Shown here in pieces: positions 35,330 through 47,419 of a stretch of DNA of 64,000 nucleotides. Each line of letters starts with the position of its first letter. Within the stretch, counting starts at the first letter, position 1. The stretch is from Dichotomocladium elegans (lineage: Eukaryota; Mucoromycota; Mucoromycetes; Mucorales; Lichtheimiaceae), in the NCBI GenBank assembly GCA_025716815.1, contig JAIXMN010000020.1, positions 620,001 through 684,000 on the forward strand. Reading direction: 5' to 3'. Below the pieces are notes generated by a model. The model did not search any database. It was not told the origin of the DNA and saw only the letters and a program-made list of their open reading frames with translations. A program made the position numbers and the translations under genes.

Positions 35330-37209
35330 TTACCCTATTCGACTATCCGTTTTGGATCCAAATACACGATCTTTTGTTGACGCAACCATGCCAATGAAGA
35401 GAACTTGATCTTCCGGAGTAATCCCTGATAAGCCGGCTCTTGTAAGAACAAACTCAACCTTCATTTTTCCTTTTCTTCTGTGCTTACCGACTCCTGACAC
35501 CTCTCCGAACATGTCTATAACCTGACTTGATTCAAAGTTTGACGCGTCGAATATGTGCACAAAGTCGATGGGCTCTATAAACGCAACGGAATACGGGCTT
35601 AATGATTCATATTGGAAAACAAAATGTATCCATTGCCTAATACCTGCTGCGACAAGATAACGTCCATCATGCGTAAATTGCAATGATCGAATGGAACCTG
35701 CTTTCCCGCCCAGGATATGCAGTGCTCTCGCTGGATATCGGATATCGTATACTCTAGCAGTTTTGTCCTGGTTTCCTGTTGCAAAAAGCCGCCCATCCGG
35801 GCTCCAGCAGCATGCAAACGAAAAGTCGTGGTGTTCATTAATTAGAGTCAACCCTACCAATAGCCAGGAGTTAAATCCGGTCGATTCCACCTTGTCTCCC
35901 CTTACCTTTTCCAGTCGCAGCATCCACAATCAATGTTTCCTTTGCATCCCCTACGACACATAAGAGTTGCTTATCTGGAGAGAGCGCAGAGCACTATAAA
36001 GCGTCAGCGAGCATGTTCGTTTATTAGAAAGGGGAGACTTACATTCACCTCAAATGGAAATGACATCTTTCTCTCGATCGCCATCGTATCCAGATTGATA
36101 AATCGTGTCTTTTTATCATTACTCGATACAATTGCTTTCACACCTACATATCGTATGTAATTAGTATATGCATGCCAACACACCAAGTCGCCCAGTTATC
36201 TACCTCCTTGGCGGATGGTTGTTATATTGATGTGGTTAACGATGCTGCTGATGTGGTTTGCAGTTACCCCATAATGGACTGGAGCAGTTTCATCATCTAA
36301 TCTTTTACATGCAATTTCTCCTTCCAGTCCTCCCGTAAAGAGGATGTTTTCAGCGCAAGCCATGCTACTGATAGTGAAGACTAAGTTTTGTGGCGCGCTG
36401 GCAGTTTGAACATTTAGGACCTCGCGACTTCTCGAGAGGTGGGGTGACCAATGCCTGACGGTGTTATCGTCTAAAATATTATACTTTTGAATACAATCCC
36501 ATACACATAATATACCCGTGAGCAACACGCTTGCTCATTTCCAATTCACACAAGTCTTCTTACACATATAATAGACATCGTTTTTACTGGTTGCCCACAA
36601 AAGGTTCCGAAGCTGAAAGTGACCAATGCTCAACTTTTCGGTCAGCTGCGCATGTTTAAAAGTGTAGAATTCGCAATCGTTCGAAACCTCCTTTATGTCC
36701 TAGCATGTGCATATGCTTGTCAGTCCATAAATCACACAAAACTACTGAATGAGATAATACTTTGGTCACCTGAACAAGTGGTGACATTTGGGTGTCCTCC
36801 ACGCACTGGTAGTTAATGTATTCCTTGATTCTGGGGGTATACAAATTATCACTGTCGGTCTTTCGGTACCTTCTTCTCACAAATCAATCTATTTATTTTA
36901 CCTTCTTTTCCGCCATTCGTCCCTGGATGACATTCCATCTCCCCAGTTGATACCTTGCTATCAAGTCATACGTACGGCGTTTACAAATGCTTTCAAAGTA
37001 TTCACACACGGCTGCGCCATATTACCATATCGACGCCCCGACCATACATATCTTCTGTGATAGCGGCATAAAAGTTCTGAGAAGCAAAATGAGCAATGGG
37101 ATGTGGTCACTTGGTATAATCCGCTCACATCGAATAAAGGGTCGTCCAGATCGTCCTCTGTTAGATTAGAGGTACGCAACTCTCCAGCTGATATCTCTAC
37201 AAGGAGCAT
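35330..37209 (-). CDS. WD40 protein with DUF2415-type repeat
   Basis: Multi-exon gene. The start exon reads SAGELRTSNLTEDDLDDPLF, then NFYAAITEDMYGRG, the family-typical QGINWGDGMSSRDEWRKRR, and RYRKTDSDNLYTPRIKEYIN. WD40 blades follow (HVSSIVNHINITTI region, DNTVRHWSPHLSRS, SFACCWSPDGRLFATGNQDK, YDIRYPARALHILGG, RSLQFTHDGRYLVAAG), and the last exons have PIDFVHIFDASNFESSQVID and FGEVSGV. The DP-x-x-FVHI-D-SNFE-x-Q-ID-FGE block is diagnostic of the fungal WD40 family typified by S. pombe C2A9.03, whose role is unknown. At least ten exons with short introns. It begins ~170 bp downstream of the end of the unidentified gene at 37.4-38.2 kb. Confidence 0.75.
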
Positions 37210-37376
37210 AATTTTAGTAGTGTCTCAATAATGAAGGATCTCAGCCGTATACCATGTTCAGTTTCTGGGAGGAAAGGGGAAAGGTCGTTCGGGGAATGTC
37301 TGTAAATGTGAGGAACACGTAATCGAGAGGAGAGCAACAAGTAAATTGACACTTTTCCGTTTTACGAAGCACGATC

Positions 37377-38163
37377 TCAATTGAAAAACACATACTCATT
37401 GACCGATGATTCCCCGACGTCGGACATACCAGTCATGAGTAGAGATGAATAACGGGATTGAGTAATGCAGTTAAATAAAGGAGAAGGAGGAACAAAAGGG
37501 GAGAGTTCAAAAGGCAGGTGAACAAGGGAAGCAGGTGGTCGCGGAAGTTGAATTCGAAATTGTATATCATGCAGCTTGTCTTTCTGGTCCGTAAATGGAA
37601 AAACAGGCCAAAACATGCCTCTGCGAACCCGTATGTCGCTTCTGAAGATTCATTTCTTTGCTTTTACCGTGCAGTTGGGTCGACATGCAACCTATTCGTA
37701 TATCGGGTATGTCTGGCCCTCTGGTAAATAGGCCGAGACCATACCCATTTACCTCAGCAAAAGATACCGGGCATTCATAATCTTCCCGCATTCTACCCTT
37801 TCTGACATCGATGAGTCCATTAGATGAAAAGAACACTGCCATGTTATTGTTCTATGAATAGACATTGTTGGAACTTCTCTATCAACAAGTTGATACGCAC
37901 AGGGTCTCCTTCAGCAGCAGACGCACCCTGAGTCAGTCATATTTCGATGCCAATGCATCCTTTTGGGATTACAATAAATTTGACAGAATGGTTGATATCG
38001 GGTCAATATTTACGTACCAATCAATGTGCATCCCACATCCCTGCGGATGATTCTATCTCCTGTATGTAGAGCATAAGCGGCTTATGTTTCTTTATTAATA
38101 CTGCTCACCAGAAATAACCGAAGCTGTATGAACCCGTGGATCAGATCCATCATACAAAGTCAT
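37377..38163 (-). CDS. Unidentified multi-exon gene
   Basis: Reads MTLYDGSDPRVHTASVIS from 38,163, spliced in phase (GTGAGC donor, ACATACAG acceptor) to GDRIIRRDVGCTLI, then SAAEGDPVRINLLIEKFQQ, then a larger exon with VFFSSNGLIDVRKGRMREDY, PVSFAEVNGYGLGLFTRGPD and IRIGCMSTQL. Finally PVFPFTDQKDKLHDIQFRIQ and LVHLPFELSPFVPP, stop at 37,377, or a further exon after the GTATGT at 37,399. The segments are conserved-looking and free of stops. I do not recognise the family. The join at ~37,950 (two possible acceptors) is not settled. Confidence 0.45.
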
Positions 38164-38523
38164 CGTTCACAGTACAGTAAGTTTGCTTCTAGCTTTCGCG
38201 CCTAAGATGGCATATCTAATGCAGAATACATCTAATTCCTTTAACACGGTCTACTAAACGAAGCTAGATGTTTGATATATATCTTCATCACATACCCTTG
38301 GTGTAAATTAAGCTTGATCAAAGTCTTTCTTATCCATAATTATTTCAGTTCCAAAATGCAAAATGCGTGACTAGATGTGTATTTTGGGGCATTACAAGGG
38401 CAGCTAAAACGGCGAGCATCACCAGAAATGGGGAACGTACCCTCGTAAAGACAAGTGCTGTAACATGGAAAGAACATTTAGTTACTTAGGCATTCAAGAA
38501 AACGTTCTTATGCATTCGTCTAT

Positions 38524-38990
38524 CTAGAAATCACAGTCATCCCATGTTCTTGACGGGACAGCGTCCTTAACGCAAGCATCAAAATTGTCGCTGCCCTCAA
38601 AAGGATGACGTCTGGTATCGCTTCTCACGTTATCCCAAATCTGAACACATAAATGACGATTTGAAAGCTGAAACAGCACCACAGCCTGTCTTCTTCATAC
38701 CCTCCAGCTTCCTATGTGCCTTGGTTGAACGAGAAATAATCCAAGACGAACAAGATGCTCGTCTCACGCTACTGCTTTAGAATTTGGATCGTAGTCATCA
38801 TGAACTGGTGTAAAACACTTTTCCTACACGTAATGGCTGCTTAGCAATTGTTATATATATTTTATTTATCACGATTCGTGGCTCATACTGATCTTGATAT
38901 TCTGTAAGAAATTCTTGATCAAGGGCTCCTAGGGGGTTCCTGTTGGTAAGTTCACCAGATTCATATGCATTTCAGAGAGCAGCCGTTCAT
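38524..38990 (-). pseudogene. Decayed unidentified gene
   Basis: Minus-strand reading gives protein-like blocks in order: HERLLSEMHMNLVNLP, a one-base frame change, NPLGALDQEFLTEYQDQYEP, an intron, CFTPVHDDYDPNSKAVA, an in-frame TGA (38,768 region), DEHLVRLGLFLVQPRHIGSW, an intron, IWDNVRSDTRRHPFEGSDNF, VPSRTWDDCDF and a stop at 38,524. The single TGA and one frameshift in otherwise clean protein argue for recent loss. Family not recognised. Confidence 0.4.
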
Positions 38991-40050
38991 GTCAACTCTT
39001 CACAAATAAGCGGTGGAACAGCAATTAGGATAAAACAATATAGTCAACACCCGCGTGCAGATTAGATGTGCACAGATATCCCACATATCACAGCTAATCC
39101 GTATCAGTTATCCGTAAGTTATCAGAATACACTCTGTATGATAGTATTGCCGTCAAACCCCCATGCGCATGTGTAAATGCGATGTTTTCGGTGCACTGTC
39201 AATGGTCATCTCCTGCTTTCCTTTTCAACAGGATATACGCTATCCGGATCTGAAAATCCTTACTTCAGCATGACAAAGGATTGGCTCCGGATGTTCCGAT
39301 TAATGAGGCCCCTTCTCAAGCCCAGGAAGATGAGGTCTCTTGGAACTGACGGGAGGCGTGTCATTCGAAAAGCTGCCGCCAGTGCGTCGTGCTGTGGATG
39401 AGGAGACAATCGAGGAAACGAATCCTCAAAGAGTGTAAGAGGGACATGGAGCTGACAGGGCCTTCTGCTTCTACTACAATGTACATATAGTAATCAGATA
39501 TCGTGTCTAGTCTCGTGCTGTGTATTACAACTAGGTTGGACATGGAAGGTGGCTTTTCGCTATTAGCTTTCTTCTCTTAGCCCGGAACAGAAAAATGACA
39601 AACCGGTGACCAGTCCGTTCGCCAAACACTAAAGAAAATGATTGTTCATACCTTTTCTTGCTTGGTAAAAGCGAATAACGGGAGATGTTTCCAAAGCTGA
39701 AGTACCTTTTCGTTTTATGTTCAGACCGGCAATATGACCTCCGGCTTCTCCATTGGCTGTCCCCCTCTTCCCAATCTATCGGGCCAAGAGACATACTGTA
39801 CAAGGACACGCGCTGGCCGACAGGACACAAACGGTGAAGACGAATTCAGAACGCCGTTTAACTTTTTAGTCTCGGCGGTATTTCTGCGTTACCTTATTCA
39901 GTATCCTGTGGAGTAAGCTCATATCCATGTTCGGCGGGAAAAGCTGATAAAATATGACCTCCGCTCACCGCATATTTGCGAGAGCGCGTTACGCATTGCT
40001 AATAGAGCTTTAGAGTAGACTGATAGTCCTCTTTGAAGAAATAGAAGAAA
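38991..40050. other. Interval with traces of decayed coding sequence
   Basis: Around 39,280-39,420 the plus strand reads PDVPINEAPSQAQEDEVSW and then FEKLPPVRRAVDEETIEE in different frames, as if from a broken gene. Otherwise no supportable feature up to the ARPC1 start. Confidence 0.3.
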
Positions 40051-41494
40051 ATGTCCAATCCCGTTACATACCAACTTGCCAATTCCCCCATCACAGCTCA
40101 TGCATTTAGTCAAAACAGTATGTCCTCCGTCATCTGCTGTTATTATTGGTCATCATGGGCTCAGGCATTCATGTTTCTTCTAGAGCTCGTCATTTGCCCC
40201 AACACAAACGAGGCCCAATTGTATGAACAAGGCGGCTCCAACTGGAATCTGACAGCTTCGCTTAAAGGTGTAGGTGATATACTAATTCCGAGATTGGACG
40301 TCGAAATGAACCAGTTTCTCCCTTTTTTTTTTATTAGCACGACAAGGTCATTACGAGCATTGACATTGCGCCTAACACGAACCGCATTGTGACTTGCTCG
40401 CAAGATCGTAACGCATACGTATGGACGCAAGAGGGAGGTATTTGGAAGCCTGGATTGGTCCTTCTTCGCATCAACCGAGCCGCCACGTATGTGCGCTGGT
40501 CGCCCAAGGAGGACAAGTTTGCTGTTGCTAGCGGCGCGCGCTGCATTGCGGTCTGCTATTTTGAAGAAGACAATGACTGGTGGGCCAGCAAGCATCTCAA
40601 GAAGCCGATTCGAAGCACTGTGCTCTCAATTGATTGGCATCCGAACAACGTTCTTTTGGCTGCCGGCTCTGCTGATTGCAAAGCTCGCGTCTTTTCGTCC
40701 TTTATCAAGGGTCTCGACAAGAAGTAAGTTGGCCATGACGGAAGGGCAGTAGTCAACAGAAAGGCGGTGCTGATGGCATTCCGTTATAGACCGGCGCCTT
40801 CTGTGTGGGGCGACAAGCTGCCTTTCAACACTGTGTGTGCTGAATTTTCGGATGGACGCGGTGGATGGGTCCAGTCTGTCGCCTTCTCCCCTTCGGGCGA
40901 TGCCATTGCTTTTGCTGGCCACGACTCGGCTATTAACGTGGCCTATCCCAGCCCCGACGGCAACCACGCGGTCTTGACCATCCAGACCTCAACTTTGCCC
41001 TTCCGCACTCTTATCTGGGCTAATGAGCGTCAGATCATCGCAGGCGGTTTCGATTGTGCTCCTCTGCTCATCGAAACCTCCAACGGCCAAGACTGGTGAG
41101 TTTGGCATAATATACTGAAATTAGAAACAGGTAAAGTTTAAATGATACATTCATCTATAGGCGTTTGGCAGGCTCGTTGGATGTAAAACGCGAGAAGGTG
41201 TACGCGGCTTCATCTGTCCTCAGTCGATTCAAGGCAATGGACTCACGTGGCCAAGCCGATCAGGATACGGACCTCACCACGACTCACCAAAATACGATCA
41301 TGTAAGCTAGTCTAATTTCAGAGGAGGGAAGTCGATAGACGACATGACTGACACTGGCCAGTGAAATCCGTCCGCATGCTGGCACTCGTGACAATGTTAC
41401 CCAATTCTCCACTTGTGCTCTTGATGGCAAAGTAGCAATCTGGGACTTTGATCCAAGCCAGCTCTCCACCGACTTTGCAGGACTCAAGCTCTAA
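40051..41494 (+). CDS. ARPC1: Arp2/3 complex subunit ARPC1 (Arc40)
   Basis: WD40 subunit of the Arp2/3 actin-nucleation complex. Six to seven exons: [20 protein letters not shown], then [34 protein letters not shown] and [60 protein letters not shown], the exon at 40,791 with [33 protein letters not shown], the insert [20 protein letters not shown], and [20 protein letters not shown] ending DFAGLKL. The seven-blade order and the inserted loop before the last blade match ARPC1 along its length. Essential gene, intact between two decayed ones. Confidence 0.95.
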
Positions 41495-41689
41495 TGTTCC
41501 TTGAATAATAATAAAAGCACTTCAATAGATTAGCAATCTATCCATATCATTAGGCGGTCCAATGGAAGAAATCGGATACTGTGGAGCATAGAGCAACAGT
41601 TGACCTTGAGATGCGGAAACGGAAAAGGAAGAGAAGAGCAGCGAAATGCGGGAATGGAGTTGGGGTGGGGAAAGATGGTATTTATAAAA

Positions 41690-42760
41690 AAAACCGAAAG
41701 CACACAGACCCGTTCCTAGTGCGTTAGCTCTATTCGCAAATGACAAACTGAAGCCCATGACTGATGCGACCGAGAAATAGTTGGGGACCATGCCTTTGTA
41801 GAGACCCCACGCACAGCTTCATTTCTGATCATTATTTTGATAGCAGTTTCAGGTGCCTTGCATTTGTAATCGATTGTCGCCACGTCGGTCACTTGCATCC
41901 GACGCCATATCTCATCTTTAGTGAGATAGCGCGAGTCAACTTCCCGTCCGTTATCTCATTTATTTTAGTGACCCGAACCTTGCCAAGCGGGTAGGTGATT
42001 GTCTGGGCAACACGTCTTGCAACAGCACTGCACACAAGGTTTCGAGTTGACGAAAGGTTTATCGCTGCCTTCTGGGATTACTAGGAATTTAAGGTCTTCG
42101 TATTAGCATTGGGATTTGATGGCCACATACATAGCATGCAACGCCCCTGGTGGAAAAAACTCCCAAACCGCGGTCCGGAGAATTAAGCTTGTCACCAAGG
42201 CCCCCGGCCAAACTCTCGTTAAGGACCAAGTCACCCACCTTCCTTTCCTATAAATATGGATCATCAAGGGCGGGCACCTTGTCTGACTATTTCTTTTGTG
42301 GTGCTCCTGGGCAGCGCATGTTATCTTCGAGAGATGGGCGACAGGGCTGGGAGGTAAGGACGGACCATGTCAAGCAGGCAGACGCAGGCTACGGATACGA
42401 CACTAGAGATATCGTTTGCGTTCGGACGGCGAGAGGGGGATGTCGAGCTCAAACTTGCCAGGTTTCATTAGTAATCTCTTTGGGTACAAGTATCGCTGTG
42501 TAGTGACTGGCGCGGTAGAGAATGATACAAATGACGTTCGTGCCGTTGCCACGCTTAAGGCACTCGAAGCCTTCCTCGCGCCGCATTTTGGTTAAATTAG
42601 AAAAGATCTCTTGATATGCAGCAATCTCAAGACCTTTGAACCTAGTAGTTGGAGAAAATATTGGATGAATATAGACTTTACTGTGAGGTTTCGGAAATGA
42701 CATGCCATAGCGGCATATCTGGAGTAAACCCTTCATTCATTCCACAGGAGGTGCAACTGT
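41690..42760 (-). pseudogene. Decayed mitochondrial carrier (SLC25) gene
   Basis: On the minus strand, fragments of a mitochondrial carrier appear in the right order: RFKGLEIAAYQEIFSNLTKM, MRREEGFECLKRGNGTNV with IICIILYRASHYTA (repeat 1, with the Px[DE]xx[KR]-type motif region worn away), VRTQTISLVSYP, TSLILRTAVWEFFPPGALHA, and MQVTDVATIDYKCKAPETAI followed after a frameshift by GMVPNYFSVASVMGFSLSF (repeat 3 end). Multiple stops (for example at about 42,290 and 41,960) and frame changes prevent expression. The closest functional type (ADP/ATP-like, CoA or Leu5) cannot be assigned. Confidence 0.6.
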
Positions 42761-43330
42761 GAGAGACGGCGTTTGCGAGGCCCCCATCATTTTTTATCAG
42801 GGTCAGACCATACACCTACCGCTGCAATTAAGCCCTTAGACCTGTCCAACTCGACAATCAGTTTCCAATTCGAAGTTTTGGTCGTTTGTGAAATGGTTTT
42901 TGGACTAATATGCATAGTACGTTCAATGTAGTCAACTGTATCTCGCCAGAAGGGACACCATGGCTGTTGACAGCCGAGAAAACTCGGCTAACAACATGCG
43001 GCAGTGAGTTTTAGTGATCATGGTAACTTAAGTTCCTAAGCTTACCCATTGCTTCTTTCGCAGATAGAAAAGAATTGAGTGGTTAGAATCTTCTGCGCAA
43101 AGTTTGCCCACGAGGATTATCGGGGAGAGATAGACAGAGAGAAAGGTGCATATCAGTTCTTTCAAAGGGGACACTCGACGCAGGGAGACTTGGGTGGATG
43201 GGAAGGTGCGTGGCTTATCGATCGGATCTTCGGTGGAAGCTACAAATGGCATTGAGATCGATGTTGGCCGAGAAAAGTGAAAGGGGATTGGAGACTATAG
43301 GGACCCGAACCATCATGAAACATAATACAC
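42761..43330. other. Gene-poor interval
   Basis: No supportable gene between the carrier relic and the next relic. Confidence 0.3.
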
Positions 43331-43331
43331 G

Positions 43332-43965
43332 ATGCAAGAAGAGAAAAGAAAAGCAAGAATAATGTATCTCAGTGAAGATCCCTTGTCTCACAGCATAAGA
43401 AGCCATAGAAATATCGAAGAGACTATCTACAGCATTTTGGCCATGTATGACATACGGGTAGGAAACGATAATTATATCCCTGCGTTAGAGAGCTTACATA
43501 TAGGCCGAAGTGATTTACAAGTTATCATTGTTGGACTCCAAAAGTAATGTTGCCGTCATCTGGAAAGACGAGACCTACACAATAGAAGAGGCGGTATGGT
43601 ATGTTTGCCTGTGTAAAATATCTTTTACCACTATTTTCTTTCTCGGTCTAGGCATATAACTCGTTTCCCGTGATGAAACTGCATCAAGACATGATACTAG
43701 AGCGCTTGAAAATTGTTTTACCACAACTTGTAGCTCACTCATTGAGCTTAGTTCAGTCGGCGCATCCAGACGCGGAGTTCTGTATACAAATTGTTGGACG
43801 CGACGACTTTAGTCTGTGATATTTCTGAAGCTGTTCCGTTAGATGAACTGGCATTCAGCTGTTTGCTGACTCCCTCTCGCGCTTCTAAAAGATTGATTAT
43901 TTAGAGCTAATCAAGCCGGTTCTACGGAAAATGAGTCATTTTGATATGTTGATAGGATGGTGTTA
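43332..43965 (+). pseudogene. Decayed unidentified gene
   Basis: Plus-strand protein-like blocks: YLSEDPLSHSIRSHRNIEET and SILAMYDIRVGNDNYIPALE, a frame change, SNVAVIWKDETYTIEEA, an intron-like gap (GTATGG...GGTCTAG, about 43,594-43,651), AYNSFPVMKLHQDMILERLK, VAHSLSLVQSAHPDAEFCIQ, VGRDDF, a stop, SEAVPLDELAFSCLLTPSRA, another stop, and ELIKPVLRKMSHFDMLIGW. Order and spacing suggest one gene broken by at least three mutations. Family not recognised. Confidence 0.35.
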
Positions 43966-45047
43966 GCTCTCTACATCACAAAATGTTTAAACAAAAGCTA
44001 TTTTTTAGCGTTGAAAATGAAATTAAAGTGCGCCTCCCCTCCCGGAAGATCAGGCTCGCACTTTTTAAGCTGAAGCGTGTTATTTTCGCACTGCATTAAA
44101 TGGGTGAGCGCTCCTCGCGTTCCTAGGATGTTCATCCTGCTGTCCAAGTCGTTACAAACGACGCTGCATCCGTACCCAAAGCAGTCGCTCGTATCTTGTC
44201 CTATTATTTGGACAGCGTATGCCATGTGTATCAAAGAAGATTACCTCTGAATTCATATCTTATAATATCCGTTTATTATTTATGCATATGCGCATCACTG
44301 CCATTGTGTATCTTGTTTCTCTTTGAACACATAGCTCGAAAACGTCCATGCACACCCGTTTCATTTATTGATCCAAAGATGTTTAGTGTTTTTCTTCTCG
44401 GATTGATCTGGTCTGAGAGCATGGCGCGCTATCGTCAGCAGCTTATTAAAAGATTTTTGCGCTAGGAAGATTATGAAAGAGATTATATGGATTCCTCTGT
44501 GAGCGGGTAGAAATTGTGTAAATCATTATCCCAAGAACAATAACGACAAAATTGTCATTAATACCATTGCTGACATAAACGCAACCCCCAAGCAAGATCT
44601 GACTTAGAGTGCAATTGCCTCAAAACCACAGTGAGAGCAAAGGACTTCATACACTCGCGCATGACATCACACACTCTGAACTTGTGACTATTGTAAACTA
44701 GCAAGCATAAAGGCAGTGCTTGTAATAGAATCAAGAGTTAGATCTGTTCTAATATAAAGATTGTACACAGCAACATTCATCTGACCATGAGTGTTGTCAT
44801 TCGCCATTGCGATTGCAAAGGCGAAGTGGAGTAGGAGACCGCGAAGGGATCTCTGAATGAAAATATTTTTACGTGGAGTTAAAATGACTCAGATCGAGAA
44901 AAATAAAGTTTGTTGTTCAGTAATTACTCCATGCTGCGAACGCTGCCGAATCATCAAAATCGTGCTGGCCGAGTTGCACACCATGTTCTCTCGTTGCGAA
45001 GATTATCAAGCACCTCCGACGACAGGTTAATCGCGCTGCGTAGAGTC
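43966..45047. other. About 1.1 kb without a recognised gene
   Basis: Short open frames only (43,998-44,234 minus, 44,196-44,465 plus), without recognisable motifs. Serves as upstream region of the aminopeptidase. Confidence 0.35.
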
Positions 45048-47419
45048 ATGGCACAAACTCCTGAAAGAGTTGAAGCTCTGTATGCTTAGTAATGCTTAGC
45101 AATGTCGAGGTTACAAATTACTGATGCCCCTGCCCCGGGAAATAGCGTTGTTCCTTCTGAAGACGCTCACCAGGTATATGCGACCCAGGAAAATACCATA
45201 CACTGGCTAAGCGCTCATTGAAATTGACCAGAGCGAATACACTGCAGAATGTGATAATCGTCGCGCTTGGATTTCTGGGTTTACCGGGTCTGCAGGTATG
45301 GGGGACAAACGTATCCTAGGAAAATGTCAGTACTGATATCGCCGCCCATGTTGTTAAAGGCTGCGCAGTCATCACCCAAGATACAGCGGCCATGTTTACT
45401 GATGGTCGCTATTTTCTACAAGCGTCCAAGGAATTGAGAAACGGCTGGACGCTCATGAAACAGGGACTTCCAGGAATACCGACCTGGAAAGAGTACCTAA
45501 GCAAGGTTAGAGGGGTCTGAGGAGAAGGTGCTTGTGCGCATCCGCCGATATCATAAAAAGGAACTGACTGTTTGTGTGACCCAAGAATTTGTCGCCCGGA
45601 ACACGGATCGGTGTTGACGCATCCCTTATTTCAACTGGTGAGATGATAATCAAACCTTGCTATCAAATGACATATTTTAGCTGACTATATTGTCGTATAA
45701 TGTAGCCGATGCCATTGCCCTCGATAAGGAACTTGCCAAAGTGTCATCTAAGATTGTACCTTTGGCGGTGAACCTTGTGGATGAAATTAGAGAAGATCGA
45801 CCTGCGCGTCCCGTAGATCCTATAAAGGAACACCCTATCAAATATGCTGGCCAGTCTCGGCAATCCAAACTGCAGAATTTACAATCTGTTCTGGAGCAAA
45901 AAGGCTACGACGGGATGGTGGTGTCTTCCTTAGACGAAATTGCCTGGTTGTTGAACCTCCGCGGTTCGGACATCCACTGCTGTCCGGTGTTCTTTGCGTA
46001 TTGTACAGTTACACGAGACAGTTGTGTACTCTACATTGGTAACGCCAACGATCGCCTAACAAAGCAGCTTCGCCGAGATCTTGACCCCATTGTGCGTATA
46101 CGTGAATACAATCAGATATTTGAGGATCTCAACCAAGCCAGGGAGCAGAGACAACGCTACATGATTGATCCAGATTCGACAAATTTCTCTATTGTTCAAG
46201 CACTAGGTGGCATTGTGAGTTTATATAATGCCTGGCAGTGCCACACTACTTTTTTTTTCCCAAAACTAATGATTTGCATGCATGCATGCAGACATCTGTG
46301 GGACAAGAAACTTCCCCAATTACACTGGCGAAGGCGATGAAGAATGAAGTAGAGCTCAACGGAGTGCGCGAATGCCATAAACGAGACGCGGCAGCTGTCA
46401 GCCGGCACTTTGCTTGGCTTGAAGATACGCTATGCAACAAGGGTACCCCATTGCTGGAAGCTGAAGCTGCTGTACATCTTGAGAGCATGCGCCAGCAAAA
46501 TCCAGAGTACGTCGGCATGTCATTTGACACTATAGCAGCATCAGGGCCCAACGGAGCCATCATCCACTATCAACCCTCGGCTACCCACTCTGCACGTATC
46601 GATCCCCGTCAAATCTACTTGTGTGACTCTGGGGCGCATTACATTGACGGCACGACGGACATCACGCGGACCTACTTGTTTGCGGGCGAGGCAAGCGAGT
46701 TTCAGAAGCGGGCATATACACGAGTTCTGCAGAGCCATATTGCGTTGGATCGGTCGGTCTTTCCTAGCGGGACAACAGGCAATAACTTGTCGTGATTCCA
46801 TTTTACAAACCCGCTAATTATTTAGATTCCTTGCAGGATACCAGCTTGACGCGATCGCACGGGCGCCAATGTGGCAAGACGGTCTAGACTTTCGGCACGG
46901 TACAGGGCATGGTGTAGGCGCATACTTGAATGTTCACGAAGGTCCGCATGGTATTGGTACCCGGGAAATATATCGACAGATAGCGTTGCAGCCTGGAATG
47001 ATTGTCACGAATGGTAAGGAACTCTCCCCTGTCTATCACTTGCGCACCTCTTAGTGTGTTTATCTTTGGCGGGGAGGAGGGGAGATGGGCGGAGATTCAA
47101 GTAAATTATAACGATTCTGTGCCTACCAGAGCCTGGGTACTATCAAGATGGACAGTTTGGTATAAGAATTGAGAACGTTCTTATTGTGGACAAGGCCAAG
47201 ACAGCTTTCAGCTTTGGCGGTCAGGATTATCTAGGCTTCGAGCATGTGACGTTGGTTCCGCTCGGGAAGCGTCTTCTTGACCCACAGTTGCTAAGCGAGA
47301 GCGAACGCGAATGGATCAATGCATACCATCAACTTTGCCGAGAAGTACTCGAGCCACGACTCCAAAGAGACCCTCGGGCACTCGAGTGGGTAGGAAAGGA
47401 GACAGAGCGGATAGAATAG
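45048..47419 (+). CDS. Xaa-Pro aminopeptidase (aminopeptidase P, M24B)
   Basis: Cytosolic dimanganese peptidase removing N-terminal residues before proline. Start MAQTPERVEAL at 45,048, spliced to VVPSEDAHQ and SEYTAECDNRRAWISGFTGS, ADTAAMFTDGRYFLQASKEL, WTLMKQGLPGIPTWKEYL, GTRIGVDASLIS, and the exon from ~45,680 with the creatinase domain (YDGMVVSSLDEIAWLLNLRG, PVFFAYCTV). The catalytic domain has YLCDSGAHYIDGTTDITRTY (two metal Asp), FRHGTGHGVGAYLNVHEGPH (His), EPGYYQDGQFGIRIENVLIV (two Glu) and a C-terminal SEREWINAYHQLC. All metal ligands present. The N-terminal ~13 residues between VEAL and VVPSED found in relatives are missing in this model. About nine exons. Confidence 0.93.

Noticed and set aside
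43998..44234. 78-residue minus frame as a gene
   Set aside because: No conserved motif or splice support and it overlaps an interval of decayed coding sequence.
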